Below are positions 27,152 through 35,556 of a stretch of 64,000 bases of DNA, piece after piece. The stretch spans positions 1-64,000 of the forward strand of contig NZ_FOJI01000012.1 of the NCBI RefSeq assembly GCF_900111235.1. Direction: 5' to 3'. The notes beneath the pieces were generated by a model, which had not been told where the DNA came from, ran no database searches, and saw only the letters and a program-made list of their open reading frames with translations. Position 1 is the stretch's first letter; each line of letters opens with the position of its first letter. Position numbers and translations under genes: made by a program. This DNA is from [Clostridium] fimetarium. GTDB lineage: Bacteria; Bacillota; Clostridia; Lachnospirales; Lachnospiraceae.

Positions 27152-28585
27152 ATGAACATGATTATTAATGGTAAGTTAGTAGAAGCTTCAGACGGTAAAG
27201 TACTTGAAATATTAAATCCAGCAACAGGCAAGCTTATTGATACAGTCCCAGCGGCAACTGAGGAAGACATTAAAAATGCTGTAAGTGCTGCAAAGGCAGC
27301 TCAAAAAATATGGGCAAAAGTTCCAGTATATGAAAAATCAACTATTATGAGAAAATTTATTGCTTTAGTAGAAGAGAATAAAGAGAGCCTGGCAAGAACA
27401 TTGTCAGATGAAACAGGTAAACCAATTAATGAAGCGAGAGGCGAAATTGGGAATATTGCGATAGCGTTTGAGGCGTTTAGCGAGAAGGCTAAGCATTTAT
27501 ACGGAGAAGTGATTCCAGCAGGCTTGGAAGCGGGACAGGATAAACACATATTATTTACACAAAGAGAGCCTATCGGTGTAGTTGCATGCATCATTCCATT
27601 TAATTTTCCTTGCGACCTATTTGATCAGAAGGTAGCACCTGCATTGTTATCTGGAAATGCTGCCATTGTGAAACCATCTACCGACAATCCTTTAACACTT
27701 TGCAAGTTATCGAAATTATTGGTTGACGCAGGTGTAACCGATGGAGCAATTCAAATTGTGACAGGTCGTGGTTCAAAAGTTGGTGCATGGCTTTGCTCAA
27801 ATCCCGATGTACATTTAATCACATTAACAGGTTCAACCGAAGTTGGCATTGAAACAGCAAAGACAGCCGCTGGCAACTTAACGCATGTGGCATTAGAGCT
27901 TGGTGGAAATGATGCATTTATCGTATGTGAAGATGCAGATGTTGATCTTGCAACAACAGAACTTATTTGGGGTAGAATGTATAACACAGGGCAAGTATGC
28001 TGTGCTTCCAAACGATTTCTTGTACATAGTAGCCGCGTTGAAGAATTTGCTGCAAAGGCTGTTGAGAAAATTAGCGCAATTAAGCGCGGTATGCCATCTG
28101 AAGAAACAGCTCAAATGGGTTGCTTAATCAGCGAAAAAGCAGCAATTGATGTTGAAAAGCAAGTAAATCTCACAGTAGATCAGGGCGGTAGAATTATCCT
28201 TGGCGGAAAGCGAAGTGGTGCATTCTACGATCCAACTGTTATCATTGATGTTCCAAAAACTGCAGATGTTGCAATCGATATGGAAATATTCGGACCAGTT
28301 GTTCCAATCATAGCATTTGACACAGTGGAAGAAGCAATCGAAATTGCAAATGCATCTATATTTGGACTTTGCGGTTGTGTGTTCAGTGAAAATATGAAAA
28401 CTGCATTCAAAGTTGCCAATGCATTGGAGTGCGGCGGTTCAGTAATTAACGGAGCAAGTTTCTTTAGAAGCTTCGAAATGCCATTTGGTGGATACAAATT
28501 CTCTGGTATCGGGACAGAAGGCGTTTTAAGTACATTCAACGAAATGACAACGACAAAGACAATTGTACTCAAAAATATTTTGTAG
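27152..28585 (+). CDS. NAD(P)-dependent aldehyde dehydrogenase (class 3-like superfamily)
   Basis: 477 residues. Conserved features: IIPFNFPCDL (cofactor binding, Asn about 152), LITLTGSTEVG (nucleotide loop), ELGGNDAFIV (general-base Glu about 248), and the catalytic Cys in MYNTGQVCCASKR (about 282-283). It ends with the EMPFGGYKFSGIGTEG tail. It oxidises an aldehyde to its acid. Closest by feel to succinate-semialdehyde, lactaldehyde or glycolaldehyde dehydrogenases, but the substrate is not fixed by the sequence. It is co-oriented with the FIST gene and faces a convergent IclR regulator gene across the hairpin composite, so IclR control is possible but unproven. Confidence 0.9.
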   Translation: MNMIINGKLVEASDGKVLEILNPATGKLIDTVPAATEEDIKNAVSAAKAAQKIWAKVPVYEKSTIMRKFIALVEENKESLARTLSDETGKPINEARGEIGNIAIAFEAFSEKAKHLYGEVIPAGLEAGQDKHILFTQREPIGVVACIIPFNFPCDLFDQKVAPALLSGNAAIVKPSTDNPLTLCKLSKLLVDAGVTDGAIQIVTGRGSKVGAWLCSNPDVHLITLTGSTEVGIETAKTAAGNLTHVALELGGNDAFIVCEDADVDLATTELIWGRMYNTGQVCCASKRFLVHSSRVEEFAAKAVEKISAIKRGMPSEETAQMGCLISEKAAIDVEKQVNLTVDQGGRIILGGKRSGAFYDPTVIIDVPKTADVAIDMEIFGPVVPIIAFDTVEEAIEIANASIFGLCGCVFSENMKTAFKVANALECGGSVINGASFFRSFEMPFGGYKFSGIGTEGVLSTFNEMTTTKTIVLKNIL

Positions 28586-28591
28586 ACGGAC

Positions 28592-28752
28592 GAAGAAACG
28601 GATATAGTTCCTCTTGTTCGCTATTGCCTCTACAGCCATACGGGATTGTCTGCATTCGGTTCGACACAAAAAGATGTGTCAACCGCCTGCAGACAATCGC
28701 GTATGGCTGTAACGGCAAATGCGGACAATTGAGGAACTATATCCGTTTCTTC
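28592..28752 (+). repeat. Large hairpin element, copy A
   Basis: A 161-base imperfect palindrome. The outer stem 28594-28613 pairs perfectly with 28731-28750 (20 bp), then come TTGTTCGC/GCGGACAA, ACAGCCATAC/GTATGGCTGT, ATTGTCTGC/GCAGACAAT and GACACA/TGTGTC, and a small loop at about 28668. The same core recurs inverted as copy B. The two outer stems differ completely in sequence yet both pair, and two inner base pairs differ by compensatory changes. Confidence 0.85.
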
Positions 28753-28784
28753 TGCTCGTTGAAAGGATTTCATCGCCCCCCTTA

Positions 28785-28836
28785 GAAGACTAAAAGACTA
28801 GAAGACTAGAAGACGAAAAGACTAGAAGACTAGAAG
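28785..28836 (+). repeat. Six and a half copies of an 8-bp tandem repeat
   Basis: The units are GAAGACTA or AAAGACTA with one GAAGACGA variant, located between the two hairpin elements. Confidence 0.85.
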
Positions 28837-28924
28837 CATCCGAAGCATTAGATCCTTCACAATCATCCGGGCCGGTATGTTTTTTCTTTGAAGGGGCGGC
28901 GCCGGTTGTTTTGCGCGACGAGTA

Positions 28925-29084
28925 GAAAAACCCTATGGATGTCCTCAATTGTACGCATTTGCCGTTACAGTCATATGAGATTGTCTGCAGGCGGTTGACA
29001 CTGTTTTTGTGTCAAACCGAATGCAGATAATCCCATATGACTGTAGAGGCAATAGCGAACAAGAGGACATCCATAGGGTTTTTC
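28925..29084 (-). repeat. Large hairpin element, copy B (inverted relative to A)
   Basis: A 160-base palindrome whose reverse complement shares the core of copy A: CCTCTTGTTCGCTATTGCC and CTGTAACGGCAAATGCG are identical, as is CAACCGCCTGCAGACAATC. The outer stem 28925-28946 pairs perfectly with 29063-29084 but has a sequence unrelated to that of copy A outside the CCTC/GAGG base. Confidence 0.85.
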
Positions 29085-29109
29085 GTCCGTCCAACCAAAA
29101 CAACCAAGC

Positions 29110-29865
29110 TCATGCATAGCCGAGGCGGTGGGATATATTATCGGCGGCTTGTTTAACCTTACCGATGATTTCGGGTAATTTTTCATCGGTAATTTGATTG
29201 GTGGTTCCACTGATGCTGATGGAGGCTATGGCATCTGAGCGGTAATCAAAAATTGGCGCGGCAACACAGCGCTGTCCGAGACAATATTCCTGGTTGTCCA
29301 TTGCCCAACCCTGTCTTCTGACTTGTTTTAGGTATTGCTTGAATTCATTTGGATTGGTAATTGTATATTCGGTATATTTTTTGAAGGTATAATTATATAA
29401 TAATGTTTCAAGTTCTTCCCCTGATAAACAAGATAGTAGACACTTTCCCATGGAAGAGCAATATGCTGGAGATCGATATCCTGCTTGGGTATATTTGTTC
29501 ATAGGAAGGGATATATCGAGGTTTTCGATATAAGAAATATCCGCTCCATGTAAAATTCCTAGATGTACAGCCATGTTGAATTCGGCTCGTAGTGCTTCAA
29601 GATAAGACTTTGCTTCGGTCTGGAGTTCCAATGTATTAATATGACTGCTTACAACATCAATCAATTTATAGCCAATTGAATAAGCCTGATTTTCGTCTTT
29701 TTCTACAAAACCACGTGAATGCATGGTCTGTAAAAGGCGAAATGCAGTTGACTTACTTATTTTTGTTGATTTGGCAATATCTGTCACACTCATTGATTTT
29801 CGTGAACAGGCAAGTGCTTCAATAATATCAAAAGCACGTTCCACTACTCTGACTTTTTCCTCCAT
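29110..29865 (-). CDS. IclR-family transcriptional regulator
   Basis: About 251 residues. The N-terminal winged helix (VERAFDIIEALACSRKSMSVTDIAKSTKISKSTAFRLLQTM) is followed by the IclR effector domain with the conserved YCSSMGKCLLSCLS and AIASISISG segments. IclR regulators control catabolic genes through small organic acids; the convergent aldehyde dehydrogenase is an obvious but unproven target. The start at ATG 29865 is preferred. An upstream GTG at 29877 has a poor RBS. Confidence 0.88.
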   Translation of the reverse strand: MEEKVRVVERAFDIIEALACSRKSMSVTDIAKSTKISKSTAFRLLQTMHSRGFVEKDENQAYSIGYKLIDVVSSHINTLELQTEAKSYLEALRAEFNMAVHLGILHGADISYIENLDISLPMNKYTQAGYRSPAYCSSMGKCLLSCLSGEELETLLYNYTFKKYTEYTITNPNEFKQYLKQVRRQGWAMDNQEYCLGQRCVAAPIFDYRSDAIASISISGTTNQITDEKLPEIIGKVKQAADNISHRLGYA

Positions 29866-30021
29866 AACTTTCACCACTTTCTTATATCCCTTAAATTATA
29901 TAATATCTGATTCCGAAATAAAGTACAAGATGAGAATTGGAGAATTGATATTGAAGTCATGTAAAAGCAATATTTAAAATATAGTTAAGAGTTTTAAAAA
30001 TACAGGAATAATGATGGTATT

Positions 30022-30081
30022 ATTCATAGTGATATTCGTAGTGATATACGTAGTGATATTCATAGTAATATTTATAGTGAG
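30022..30081 (+). repeat. Five 12-bp tandem repeats upstream of the MerR gene
   Basis: The units are ATTCATAGTGAT, ATTCGTAGTGAT, ATACGTAGTGAT, ATTCATAGTAAT and ATTTATAGTGAG. They happen to stay open as a Val/Ile-rich frame, but I see no real gene in it. Confidence 0.85.
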
Positions 30082-30134
30082 TAATGCTTTGGTAATACAA
30101 TACACAAAGTTTATCTGCTATGTTAAAATAATAC

Positions 30135-30165
30135 TTGACTGTTACCCAGGGGCACGGTGTAGAAC
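30135..30165 (+). promoter_or_regulatory. MerR-type promoter with 19-base spacer and internal dyad
   Basis: TTGACT at 30135-30140 and TAGAAC at 30160-30165 are 19 bases apart, the over-long spacing that MerR proteins untwist. The spacer contains the dyad GTTACCC-A-GGGGCAC. This predicts autoregulation of the MerR gene that starts at 30187. Confidence 0.65.
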
Positions 30166-30186
30166 TAGAATAGAAGGGGGATTGCT

Positions 30187-31002
30187 ATGCAAATTAAAGA
30201 GGTTGAAGTAACGACGGGACTTACTAAAAAAGCAATTCGTTATTATGAAGAATGTGGTTTGATTAACATTTCTAAAAAGGAGAATGGATACAAAGAGTAT
30301 AATGAGGAAAATGTAAATACGTTACTGTTAATAAAAAAGTACCGACTTCTTGATTTTTCTGTAGATGATATTCGTAAATATATGAATAACGAAGATTGCA
30401 GAACGGTTATTGGTGAAAAACTTGCTGAGAATGAAGGGAAGATACTGCAGGCACATCAAGTAAAACAGATACTAGAAAAAATGTTAGAGGGAGAAAAAAT
30501 CGAAAATATGGATATAGAAAAAAACTTATTGGAAGAAAAGAAGAAAGGATATATGTATATTAAAAATAACAATATGTTATTTGGAATAATGAATCTCATC
30601 ATATTCATTTCTATTTATTCATATGTTTTTATGAATCATATTAAAAACGATAATTTTAGCATGACGTTTATAATAATAATTCAAGGAGCACTTACTGCTA
30701 TATTTATAGGTATTACAGAGAAGAGAAAGAAGAGAGCAAGCTCATTGGACATTCTATTATTGGAAAGAAAGCCAATTGAAGTATTAGTACAACTATTTGT
30801 TAGTTCGTTTACATATGCATTGTCGTCAGTCATGTTATACGATGGAATATATTTAGCGAAAAAGTTTTATTTTGAATGGCAGGCAAGTTGGCTTCGAATT
30901 ATGGCAACCGTGATGGTGGGAGTGGTATTTACAATAGGAAGTATAGTTATTTTAGGTTTATCATTTTGCGATCCTAATAAAAAATCACATGAATATATTT
31001 AA
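30187..31002 (+). CDS. MerR-family regulator with C-terminal membrane domain
   Basis: 271 residues. The N-terminal MerR helix-turn-helix (KEVEVTTGLTKKAIRYYEECGLI) is followed by a wing and a dimerisation coiled coil (about 75-120). Three or four hydrophobic helices (about 128-265) come next, with a short charged cytoplasmic end. The membrane part has no recognised domain, so the regulator is predicted to sit at the membrane and may sense a lipid or membrane-active compound. The upstream region has the extended-spacer promoter expected of MerR autoregulation. The RBS is AAGGGGG. It is monocistronic, followed by a long hairpin. Confidence 0.85.
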   Translation: MQIKEVEVTTGLTKKAIRYYEECGLINISKKENGYKEYNEENVNTLLLIKKYRLLDFSVDDIRKYMNNEDCRTVIGEKLAENEGKILQAHQVKQILEKMLEGEKIENMDIEKNLLEEKKKGYMYIKNNNMLFGIMNLIIFISIYSYVFMNHIKNDNFSMTFIIIIQGALTAIFIGITEKRKKRASSLDILLLERKPIEVLVQLFVSSFTYALSSVMLYDGIYLAKKFYFEWQASWLRIMATVMVGVVFTIGSIVILGLSFCDPNKKSHEYI

Positions 31003-31067
31003 TACAATCAAAAAAAGAGAAATAATGTTTTTTAAAAAAACATTATTTCTCTTTTTTGATTGTATTT
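31001..31067 (+). terminator. Very long terminator hairpin after the MerR gene
   Basis: AATACAATC... and ...GATTGTATT are the ends of a stem of about 32 pairs with one bulged A, its tip being T6 against A7. It starts inside the MerR stop codon. Confidence 0.8.
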
Positions 31068-31193
31068 TCCACAAAATGTAATATAATTAAGTTATACAGT
31101 AAGATAATTTAATCGTTTTTGTTTTCGTGTTTTCGTATTCGTATTTGGTTAAAAAGTTACAAAGAAAAATCATAAGTAAAAGGAGGATTTTTA

Positions 31194-33824
31194 ATGAACA
31201 AATGGGTGTATTTATTTAAGGAAGGCAGTGCAGAGATGAAGAATCTGCTAGGGGGAAAGGGCTCTAATCTAGCAGAGATGACAAATCTTGGGTTGCCAAT
31301 TCCACAAGGTTTTACAGTAACAACGGAGGCTTGTACAGATTATTACAAAAGTGGAAAGGAGATTACCGAGGAGATACAGGCACAGATTTTCGATTCGTTG
31401 AAGACACTTGAGGAGCAACAAGGTAAGAAATTTGGGGATACAGAAAATCCGCTTTTAGTATCAGTAAGATCTGGAGCAAGAGCATCTATGCCAGGAATGA
31501 TGGATACAATTTTAAATCTAGGGCTAAATGATATATCTGTAGAAGGATTTGCGAAGAGAACAGGTAATGCAAGATTTGCATATGATTCTTATAGAAGATT
31601 TATTCAAATGTTTTCAGATGTAGTAATGGAGATGAGCAAAACATTTTTCGAGGGAATCTTGACAGAAGCTAAGGATTCCAAAGGAGTAAAATTCGATACT
31701 GATTTAACTGCGGATGATTTGAAGGCAGTTATTGTTAGATATAAGGCCATTTACAAAGAAAAAATGGGTGAAGAATTTCCACAGGAACCAACCGTGCAGT
31801 TAATGGAAGCGGTAAAGGCTGTTTTTCGTTCATGGGATAATCCAAGAGCAATTGTCTATAGAAGAATGAACGATATCCCAGGAGATTGGGGAACAGCAGT
31901 AAATGTACAAGCAATGGTATTTGGTAATATGGGAAATACTTCGGGTACAGGTGTAGCATTTACAAGAAACCCATCAACTGGTGAAAAGGGAATATACGGA
32001 GAATATTTAATCAATGCACAAGGAGAAGATGTTGTAGCAGGAATTAGAACACCACAGCCGATTACTAAGCTTGCAGCAGATATGCCTAAGGTGTTTGAAC
32101 GTTTTATGGAGATCGCAAATAAATTAGAAGCTCATTATGCAGATATGCAGGATATGGAATTCACCATTGAAGATGAAACACTTTACTTCTTGCAAACAAG
32201 AAATGGCAAAAGAACTGCACCAGCAGCTTTGCAAATCGCATGTGATTTAGTAGATGAAGGAAAAATCACGCCAGAAGAAGCGGTTAAGAGGATTGATGCA
32301 AAATCACTAGATCAATTATTACATCCAATATTCGTGCCACAAGCGCTAAAAGATGGTAAAGTTCTTGGCCAGGCACTACCAGCATCCCCTGGAGCAGCAT
32401 CAGGTAAAGTATACTTTACAGCGGATGAAGCGAAAAAACATAATGACGACGGTGAAAGAGTAATTCTTGTTCGTTTAGAGACATCACCGGAAGATATAGA
32501 AGGCATGCATGCAGCAGAAGGAATTTTAACAGTACGTGGCGGCATGACCTCACATGCAGCAGTAGTAGCACGTGGAATGGGAACCGCATGCGTATCAGGC
32601 TGTGGTGAAATCAGGATTGATGAACAAGCAAAGGTATTTGAGCTTGGTGGAGAAACCATTTCAGAGGGAGATTATATTTCGCTCGATGGTTCAACAGGCA
32701 AAATCTACTTAGGTGATATCAGTACAGAGGAAGCCGTTATCGGAGGCAACTTTGAAAGAATTATGGGTTGGGCTGATGGTTATAGAACCTTAAAGGTAAG
32801 AGCAAATGCAGACACACCAGCTGATGCAGCCAATGCGGTTAAGCTTGGTGCACAAGGTATTGGTCTTTGCCGTACAGAGCATATGTTCTTTGAACCAGAT
32901 AGAATACCAAAGATTCGTAGGATGATTCTATCAACTTCGCAAGAGGCTAGAGAAGAGGCATTAAATGAATTGATTCCATTCCAGAAGGCAGATTTCAAAG
33001 GAATCTATGAAGTAATGGAAGGCAGACCAGTCACCATTCGGTTCCTAGATCCACCACTTCACGAATTTTTACCAACAGATGAAAAAGATATTGCAGATTT
33101 GGCAGCGGATATGGGACTGTCTATTGAGCAAATCAAAGATGCTTGTACATCCCTTCATGAATTTAATCCAATGATGGGACATCGTGGATGCCGTCTTGCA
33201 GTAACCTACCCAGAAATCGCAAGAATGCAGACAAGAGCAGTTATGGAAGCAGCGATTGAAATAAATGATGAAAAGGGCTTCAATATTATACCAGAAATCA
33301 TGATACCACTTGTTTGTGAGAAGAAAGAACTGAAATACGTAAAGGACATCGTAGTTGAGACAGCAGAAAAAGTGAAGAAAGAAAAGAATTCTGATATCAA
33401 GTATATGATTGGAACAATGATTGAAATACCAAGAGCTGCTCTTTTAGCAAACGAAATAGCAGAAGAAGCAGAATTCTTCTCATTTGGAACAAATGATTTG
33501 ACGCAGATGACCTTTGGATTTTCAAGAGATGATGCAGGCAAGTTCTTAGATGCTTATTATAAAACGAAGATTTTTGAATCAGATCCATTTGCACGACTTG
33601 ACCAGAGCGGCGTAGGCCAGCTAGTCGAGATGGCGGCAAAGAAGGGGCGCTCGGTAAGGCCAAACTTGAAACTAGGAATTTGTGGCGAGCATGGTGGCGA
33701 TCCAGCCTCCGTAGAATTTTGTCACAAGATTGGACTCAATTATGTGTCTTGTTCTCCATTTAGAGTTCCGATTGCTCGGTTGGCGGCGGCACAGGCGGCA
33801 TTGAAAGAAAACACAAGTAAGTAA
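31194..33824 (+). CDS. ppdK: Pyruvate, phosphate dikinase
   Basis: 876 residues, full length for the bacterial enzyme. The N-terminal ATP-grasp domain starts LLGGKGSNLAEMTNLGLPIPQGFT. The central swivelling domain has the phospho-His in GGMTSHAAVVARGMGT (about residue 455) and the C-terminal TIM barrel has GLCRTEHMFF, SFGTNDLTQMT and LGICGEHGGDP with its catalytic Cys. It interconverts pyruvate, ATP and phosphate with phosphoenolpyruvate, AMP and pyrophosphate, a central glycolytic or gluconeogenic step in clostridia. The RBS AAGGAGG is strong and the gene is monocistronic or ends before the lipoprotein gene. The C-terminus reads RLAAAQAALKENTSK. A damaged copy of the same 3' end appears 8.5 kb downstream after vanT. 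Confidence 0.97.
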   Translation: MNKWVYLFKEGSAEMKNLLGGKGSNLAEMTNLGLPIPQGFTVTTEACTDYYKSGKEITEEIQAQIFDSLKTLEEQQGKKFGDTENPLLVSVRSGARASMPGMMDTILNLGLNDISVEGFAKRTGNARFAYDSYRRFIQMFSDVVMEMSKTFFEGILTEAKDSKGVKFDTDLTADDLKAVIVRYKAIYKEKMGEEFPQEPTVQLMEAVKAVFRSWDNPRAIVYRRMNDIPGDWGTAVNVQAMVFGNMGNTSGTGVAFTRNPSTGEKGIYGEYLINAQGEDVVAGIRTPQPITKLAADMPKVFERFMEIANKLEAHYADMQDMEFTIEDETLYFLQTRNGKRTAPAALQIACDLVDEGKITPEEAVKRIDAKSLDQLLHPIFVPQALKDGKVLGQALPASPGAASGKVYFTADEAKKHNDDGERVILVRLETSPEDIEGMHAAEGILTVRGGMTSHAAVVARGMGTACVSGCGEIRIDEQAKVFELGGETISEGDYISLDGSTGKIYLGDISTEEAVIGGNFERIMGWADGYRTLKVRANADTPADAANAVKLGAQGIGLCRTEHMFFEPDRIPKIRRMILSTSQEAREEALNELIPFQKADFKGIYEVMEGRPVTIRFLDPPLHEFLPTDEKDIADLAADMGLSIEQIKDACTSLHEFNPMMGHRGCRLAVTYPEIARMQTRAVMEAAIEINDEKGFNIIPEIMIPLVCEKKELKYVKDIVVETAEKVKKEKNSDIKYMIGTMIEIPRAALLANEIAEEAEFFSFGTNDLTQMTFGFSRDDAGKFLDAYYKTKIFESDPFARLDQSGVGQLVEMAAKKGRSVRPNLKLGICGEHGGDPASVEFCHKIGLNYVSCSPFRVPIARLAAAQAALKENTSK

Positions 33825-33863
33825 TATATTGGACACTACCATGGGGGTAGTACAGGGGAGTAT

Positions 33864-34523
33864 ATGAAGAAAACCATAGGTTTAAGAAGAATACTTTTAA
33901 TATCATCGATTATGTTATTGCTTACTGCTTTTTTAACAGCATGTGATAGATATATAGGTGAATCTGAAAAAAAACCAGTGATATATCTTTATCCGACTAC
34001 AGAACAACAAGTGAAAGTACAATTAAACTACGATGGTAAATTGACATGCACATATCCCCAATATAATGACGGATGGGATGTAATTGCACATCCTGATGGT
34101 ACGCTTACAAATATCGTAGATAATAGGGAATATTCATATTTGTATTGGGAAGGGATAACCAATACAGAGTTGGATATGTCAACAGGCTTTGTGGTAAAAG
34201 GAGCGGACACTGAAAAGTTCCTCCAGGAAAAACTTGAATATATGGGGCTAATACCGAAGGAATATAATGAATTTATCGTATATTGGCTTCCTATTCTTCA
34301 AGAGAATGCGTATAATTTTATCACTTTTGCTGGGAATGATTATGAGGATCTGGCACAGCTTAAAATCACCCCAGAGCCAGACTCGATATTACGAGTTATG
34401 ATGGTCTATAAACCATTAGATAAACCGATACAGGTAGAAGAGCAGGAATTAAAACCATTTACAAGAGTAGGATTCACCGTTGTTGAGTGGGGTGGAACGC
34501 AGGCTAGAGGTGCTATGAAATAA
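33864..34523 (+). CDS. Conserved secreted lipoprotein of unknown function
   Basis: 219 residues. A signal peptide with lipobox FLTAC (Cys about 27) is followed by KKPVIYLYPTTEQQVKVQLNYDGKLTCTYP and GWDVIAHPDGTL. This beta-rich conserved block occurs in uncharacterised bacterial lipoproteins. No catalytic motif is recognisable. It is 40 bases downstream of ppdK and just ahead of a 17-bp sequence repeated beyond the van operon, so it may be part of accessory DNA added behind ppdK. Confidence 0.7.
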   Translation: MKKTIGLRRILLISSIMLLLTAFLTACDRYIGESEKKPVIYLYPTTEQQVKVQLNYDGKLTCTYPQYNDGWDVIAHPDGTLTNIVDNREYSYLYWEGITNTELDMSTGFVVKGADTEKFLQEKLEYMGLIPKEYNEFIVYWLPILQENAYNFITFAGNDYEDLAQLKITPEPDSILRVMMVYKPLDKPIQVEEQELKPFTRVGFTVVEWGGTQARGAMK

Positions 34524-34552
34524 ATATTTGTTACGGCAGGTGTACCCTATTC

Positions 34553-34569
34553 GCGCAGGCAGCGTTGAA
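34553..34569 (+). repeat. 17-bp repeat, left copy (ppdK 3'-end-like)
   Basis: GCGCAGGCAGCGTTGAA here is identical to 42398-42414 after vanT. Read in frame it encodes AQAALK, matching the extreme C-terminus of PPDK. Confidence 0.6.
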
Positions 34570-34668
34570 GCAAAAATTTATAGAAATAGTTATGGAGATA
34601 TTTAAGGCATAATCTGTGGGCTGATATTATCATTAAGGTTTGTGGTACTTTATAATGCTTATATACAA

Positions 34669-34710
34669 AAAGACATTACAATTTATAGAAATATAAGTTG
34701 TAATGTCTTT
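34669..34710 (+). terminator. Hairpin terminator
   Basis: AAAGACATTACAATTTAT pairs with ATAAGTTGTAATGTCTTT around an AGAA loop. The stretch 34570-34830 otherwise contains no gene. A segment at 34575-34625 is loosely similar to 35253-35302. Confidence 0.7.
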
Positions 34711-34822
34711 ATAATTTGATTACTTAATTTTTCAGAACAATAGATTCGATTCTTTTGTTTTAGAGAATTATATAAAAGATACAGAAATCGGTGTTGAAGT
34801 TAAATGATAGGGAGAGTTAGAA

Positions 34823-34918
34823 ATGGATGATAGGAAACTTGATAACTTGATTCAAGAAAATAAAATAGATAAAATAATTGAATATGCTAAAAGTCTATCT
34901 GGATTAAAGTGTTTTTGA
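34823..34918 (+). pseudogene. Short 31-codon ORF, probable gene remnant
   Basis: It begins with ATG after AGGGAGAG and encodes a polar peptide with LDNLIQENKIDKIIEYAKSLSG before a stop. The next frame continues with plausible coding sequence to 34972, so this looks like the decayed 5' part of a gene linked to the J-domain ORF. Confidence 0.3.
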
Positions 34919-34972
34919 AGGATACATTTATATCATGGAAATTACAAAAAAATTGTGTAGGGGGAAAATAGA

Positions 34973-35239
34973 TTGGATAAAAAGGATATTTGGAAGGCTC
35001 TAGAAATATCTGAGACAAGTAACGAAGACGGTATTAAGTTGGCATACAGGAAAAGGCTTGTTTTCGTAAATTCTGAAGAGGATGCGGAAGGGTTTATGCG
35101 CTTGAGGGAGGCTTATGAATATGCAATTCAGTTGGTGGGGGAGCCAAAAGTAAATAGTGAGGAAGAAAAAAATGAGGTAGATATATGGATTGATAAGATA
35201 GATGGTGTATATTCTTCATTTGTAGATCGAATTAATTGA
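34973..35239 (+). CDS. Short J-domain-like protein, probably truncated
   Basis: 88 residues from a TTG start with AGGGGG upstream. DIWKALEISETSNEDGIKLAYRKRL resembles helices I and II of a J domain, and EDAEGFMRLREAYEYAIQ resembles helices III and IV. The usual HPD between helices II and III is replaced (VFVNSEE), as in clostridial J-like proteins that do not stimulate DnaK. Relatives I know of are much longer, and here the frame stops after about 20 further residues. Sequence after the stop (to 35302) still looks like degraded coding DNA. Role unknown. Confidence 0.55.
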   Translation: MDKKDIWKALEISETSNEDGIKLAYRKRLVFVNSEEDAEGFMRLREAYEYAIQLVGEPKVNSEEEKNEVDIWIDKIDGVYSSFVDRIN

Positions 35240-35402
35240 CACTGAGGCGAAATTATATAGAAAGAGTGGTGGAAGGTACTTAAGGTACAATTAGTGGGGC
35301 GACATAACTGTTAGTGTTTGGGCTATTATATATTGTTAAACTTCACAAAGAGCAATAATTTATGCTGTAAGAAAACCTTCTAAACAATTTGTTTTGAACA
35401 CG

Positions 35403-35460
35403 AAAATAAGAGTGCTATTTTTGATTGTAGAAATACAATAGAGAATAGTACTCTTATTTT
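35403..35460 (+). terminator. Long imperfect hairpin upstream of the van operon
   Basis: AAAATAAGAGTGCTATTTTTG and its partner ending ACTCTTATTTT make about 24 pairs with several G-U pairs around an AGAA loop, followed by ATTG. It insulates the van genes from upstream transcription. Confidence 0.7.
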
Positions 35461-35523
35461 ATTGTCAAATAATAGCGGTAGAAAGGACAGGTGTTATAAT
35501 AAGACCTAAACATTGTATTTTAA

Positions 35524-35556
35524 AACCTATTTTGATATACTATATTAAAATAGGTT
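35524..35556. promoter_or_regulatory. Inverted repeat touching the vanR -35 box
   Basis: AACCTATTTT (35524-35533) and AAAATAGGTT (35547-35556) are perfect 10-base arms separated by 13 AT-rich bases. The right arm runs into the TTGACT -35 box, so it is a candidate operator. Confidence 0.5.

Larger units (their letters stand above)
28584..29093. repeat. Composite inverted-repeat region holding two hairpin elements
   Basis: The outermost GACGGACGA (28585-28593) matches TCGTCCGTC (29084-29092) in inverted orientation, enclosing hairpin A, a GC-richer centre and hairpin B. This fills the 523-base gap between the convergent aldehyde dehydrogenase and IclR genes. The centre contains the 8-bp tandem array and CGGGCCGG/GGCGGCGCCGG patches unlike the AT-rich surroundings. 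No protein gene is supported here. Confidence 0.75.

Noticed and set aside
28584-29093. CRISPR array or integron attC array
   Set aside because: There are two large palindromes in inverted orientation plus an 8-bp microrepeat, without regularly spaced direct repeats, spacers or Cas/integrase genes.
28971-29210. A minus-strand open frame across hairpin element B and the IclR 3' end
   Set aside because: It overlaps the IclR gene in another frame and covers a palindrome; no RBS or family resemblance.
30011-30211. A 66-codon hydrophobic frame upstream of the MerR gene
   Set aside because: Its Val/Ile-rich part is just the translation of the 12-bp tandem repeat, it has no RBS and it runs over the MerR promoter.
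31068-31193. A riboswitch upstream of ppdK
   Set aside because: The 126 bases are AT-rich without a recognisable conserved aptamer core; only a good RBS is evident.
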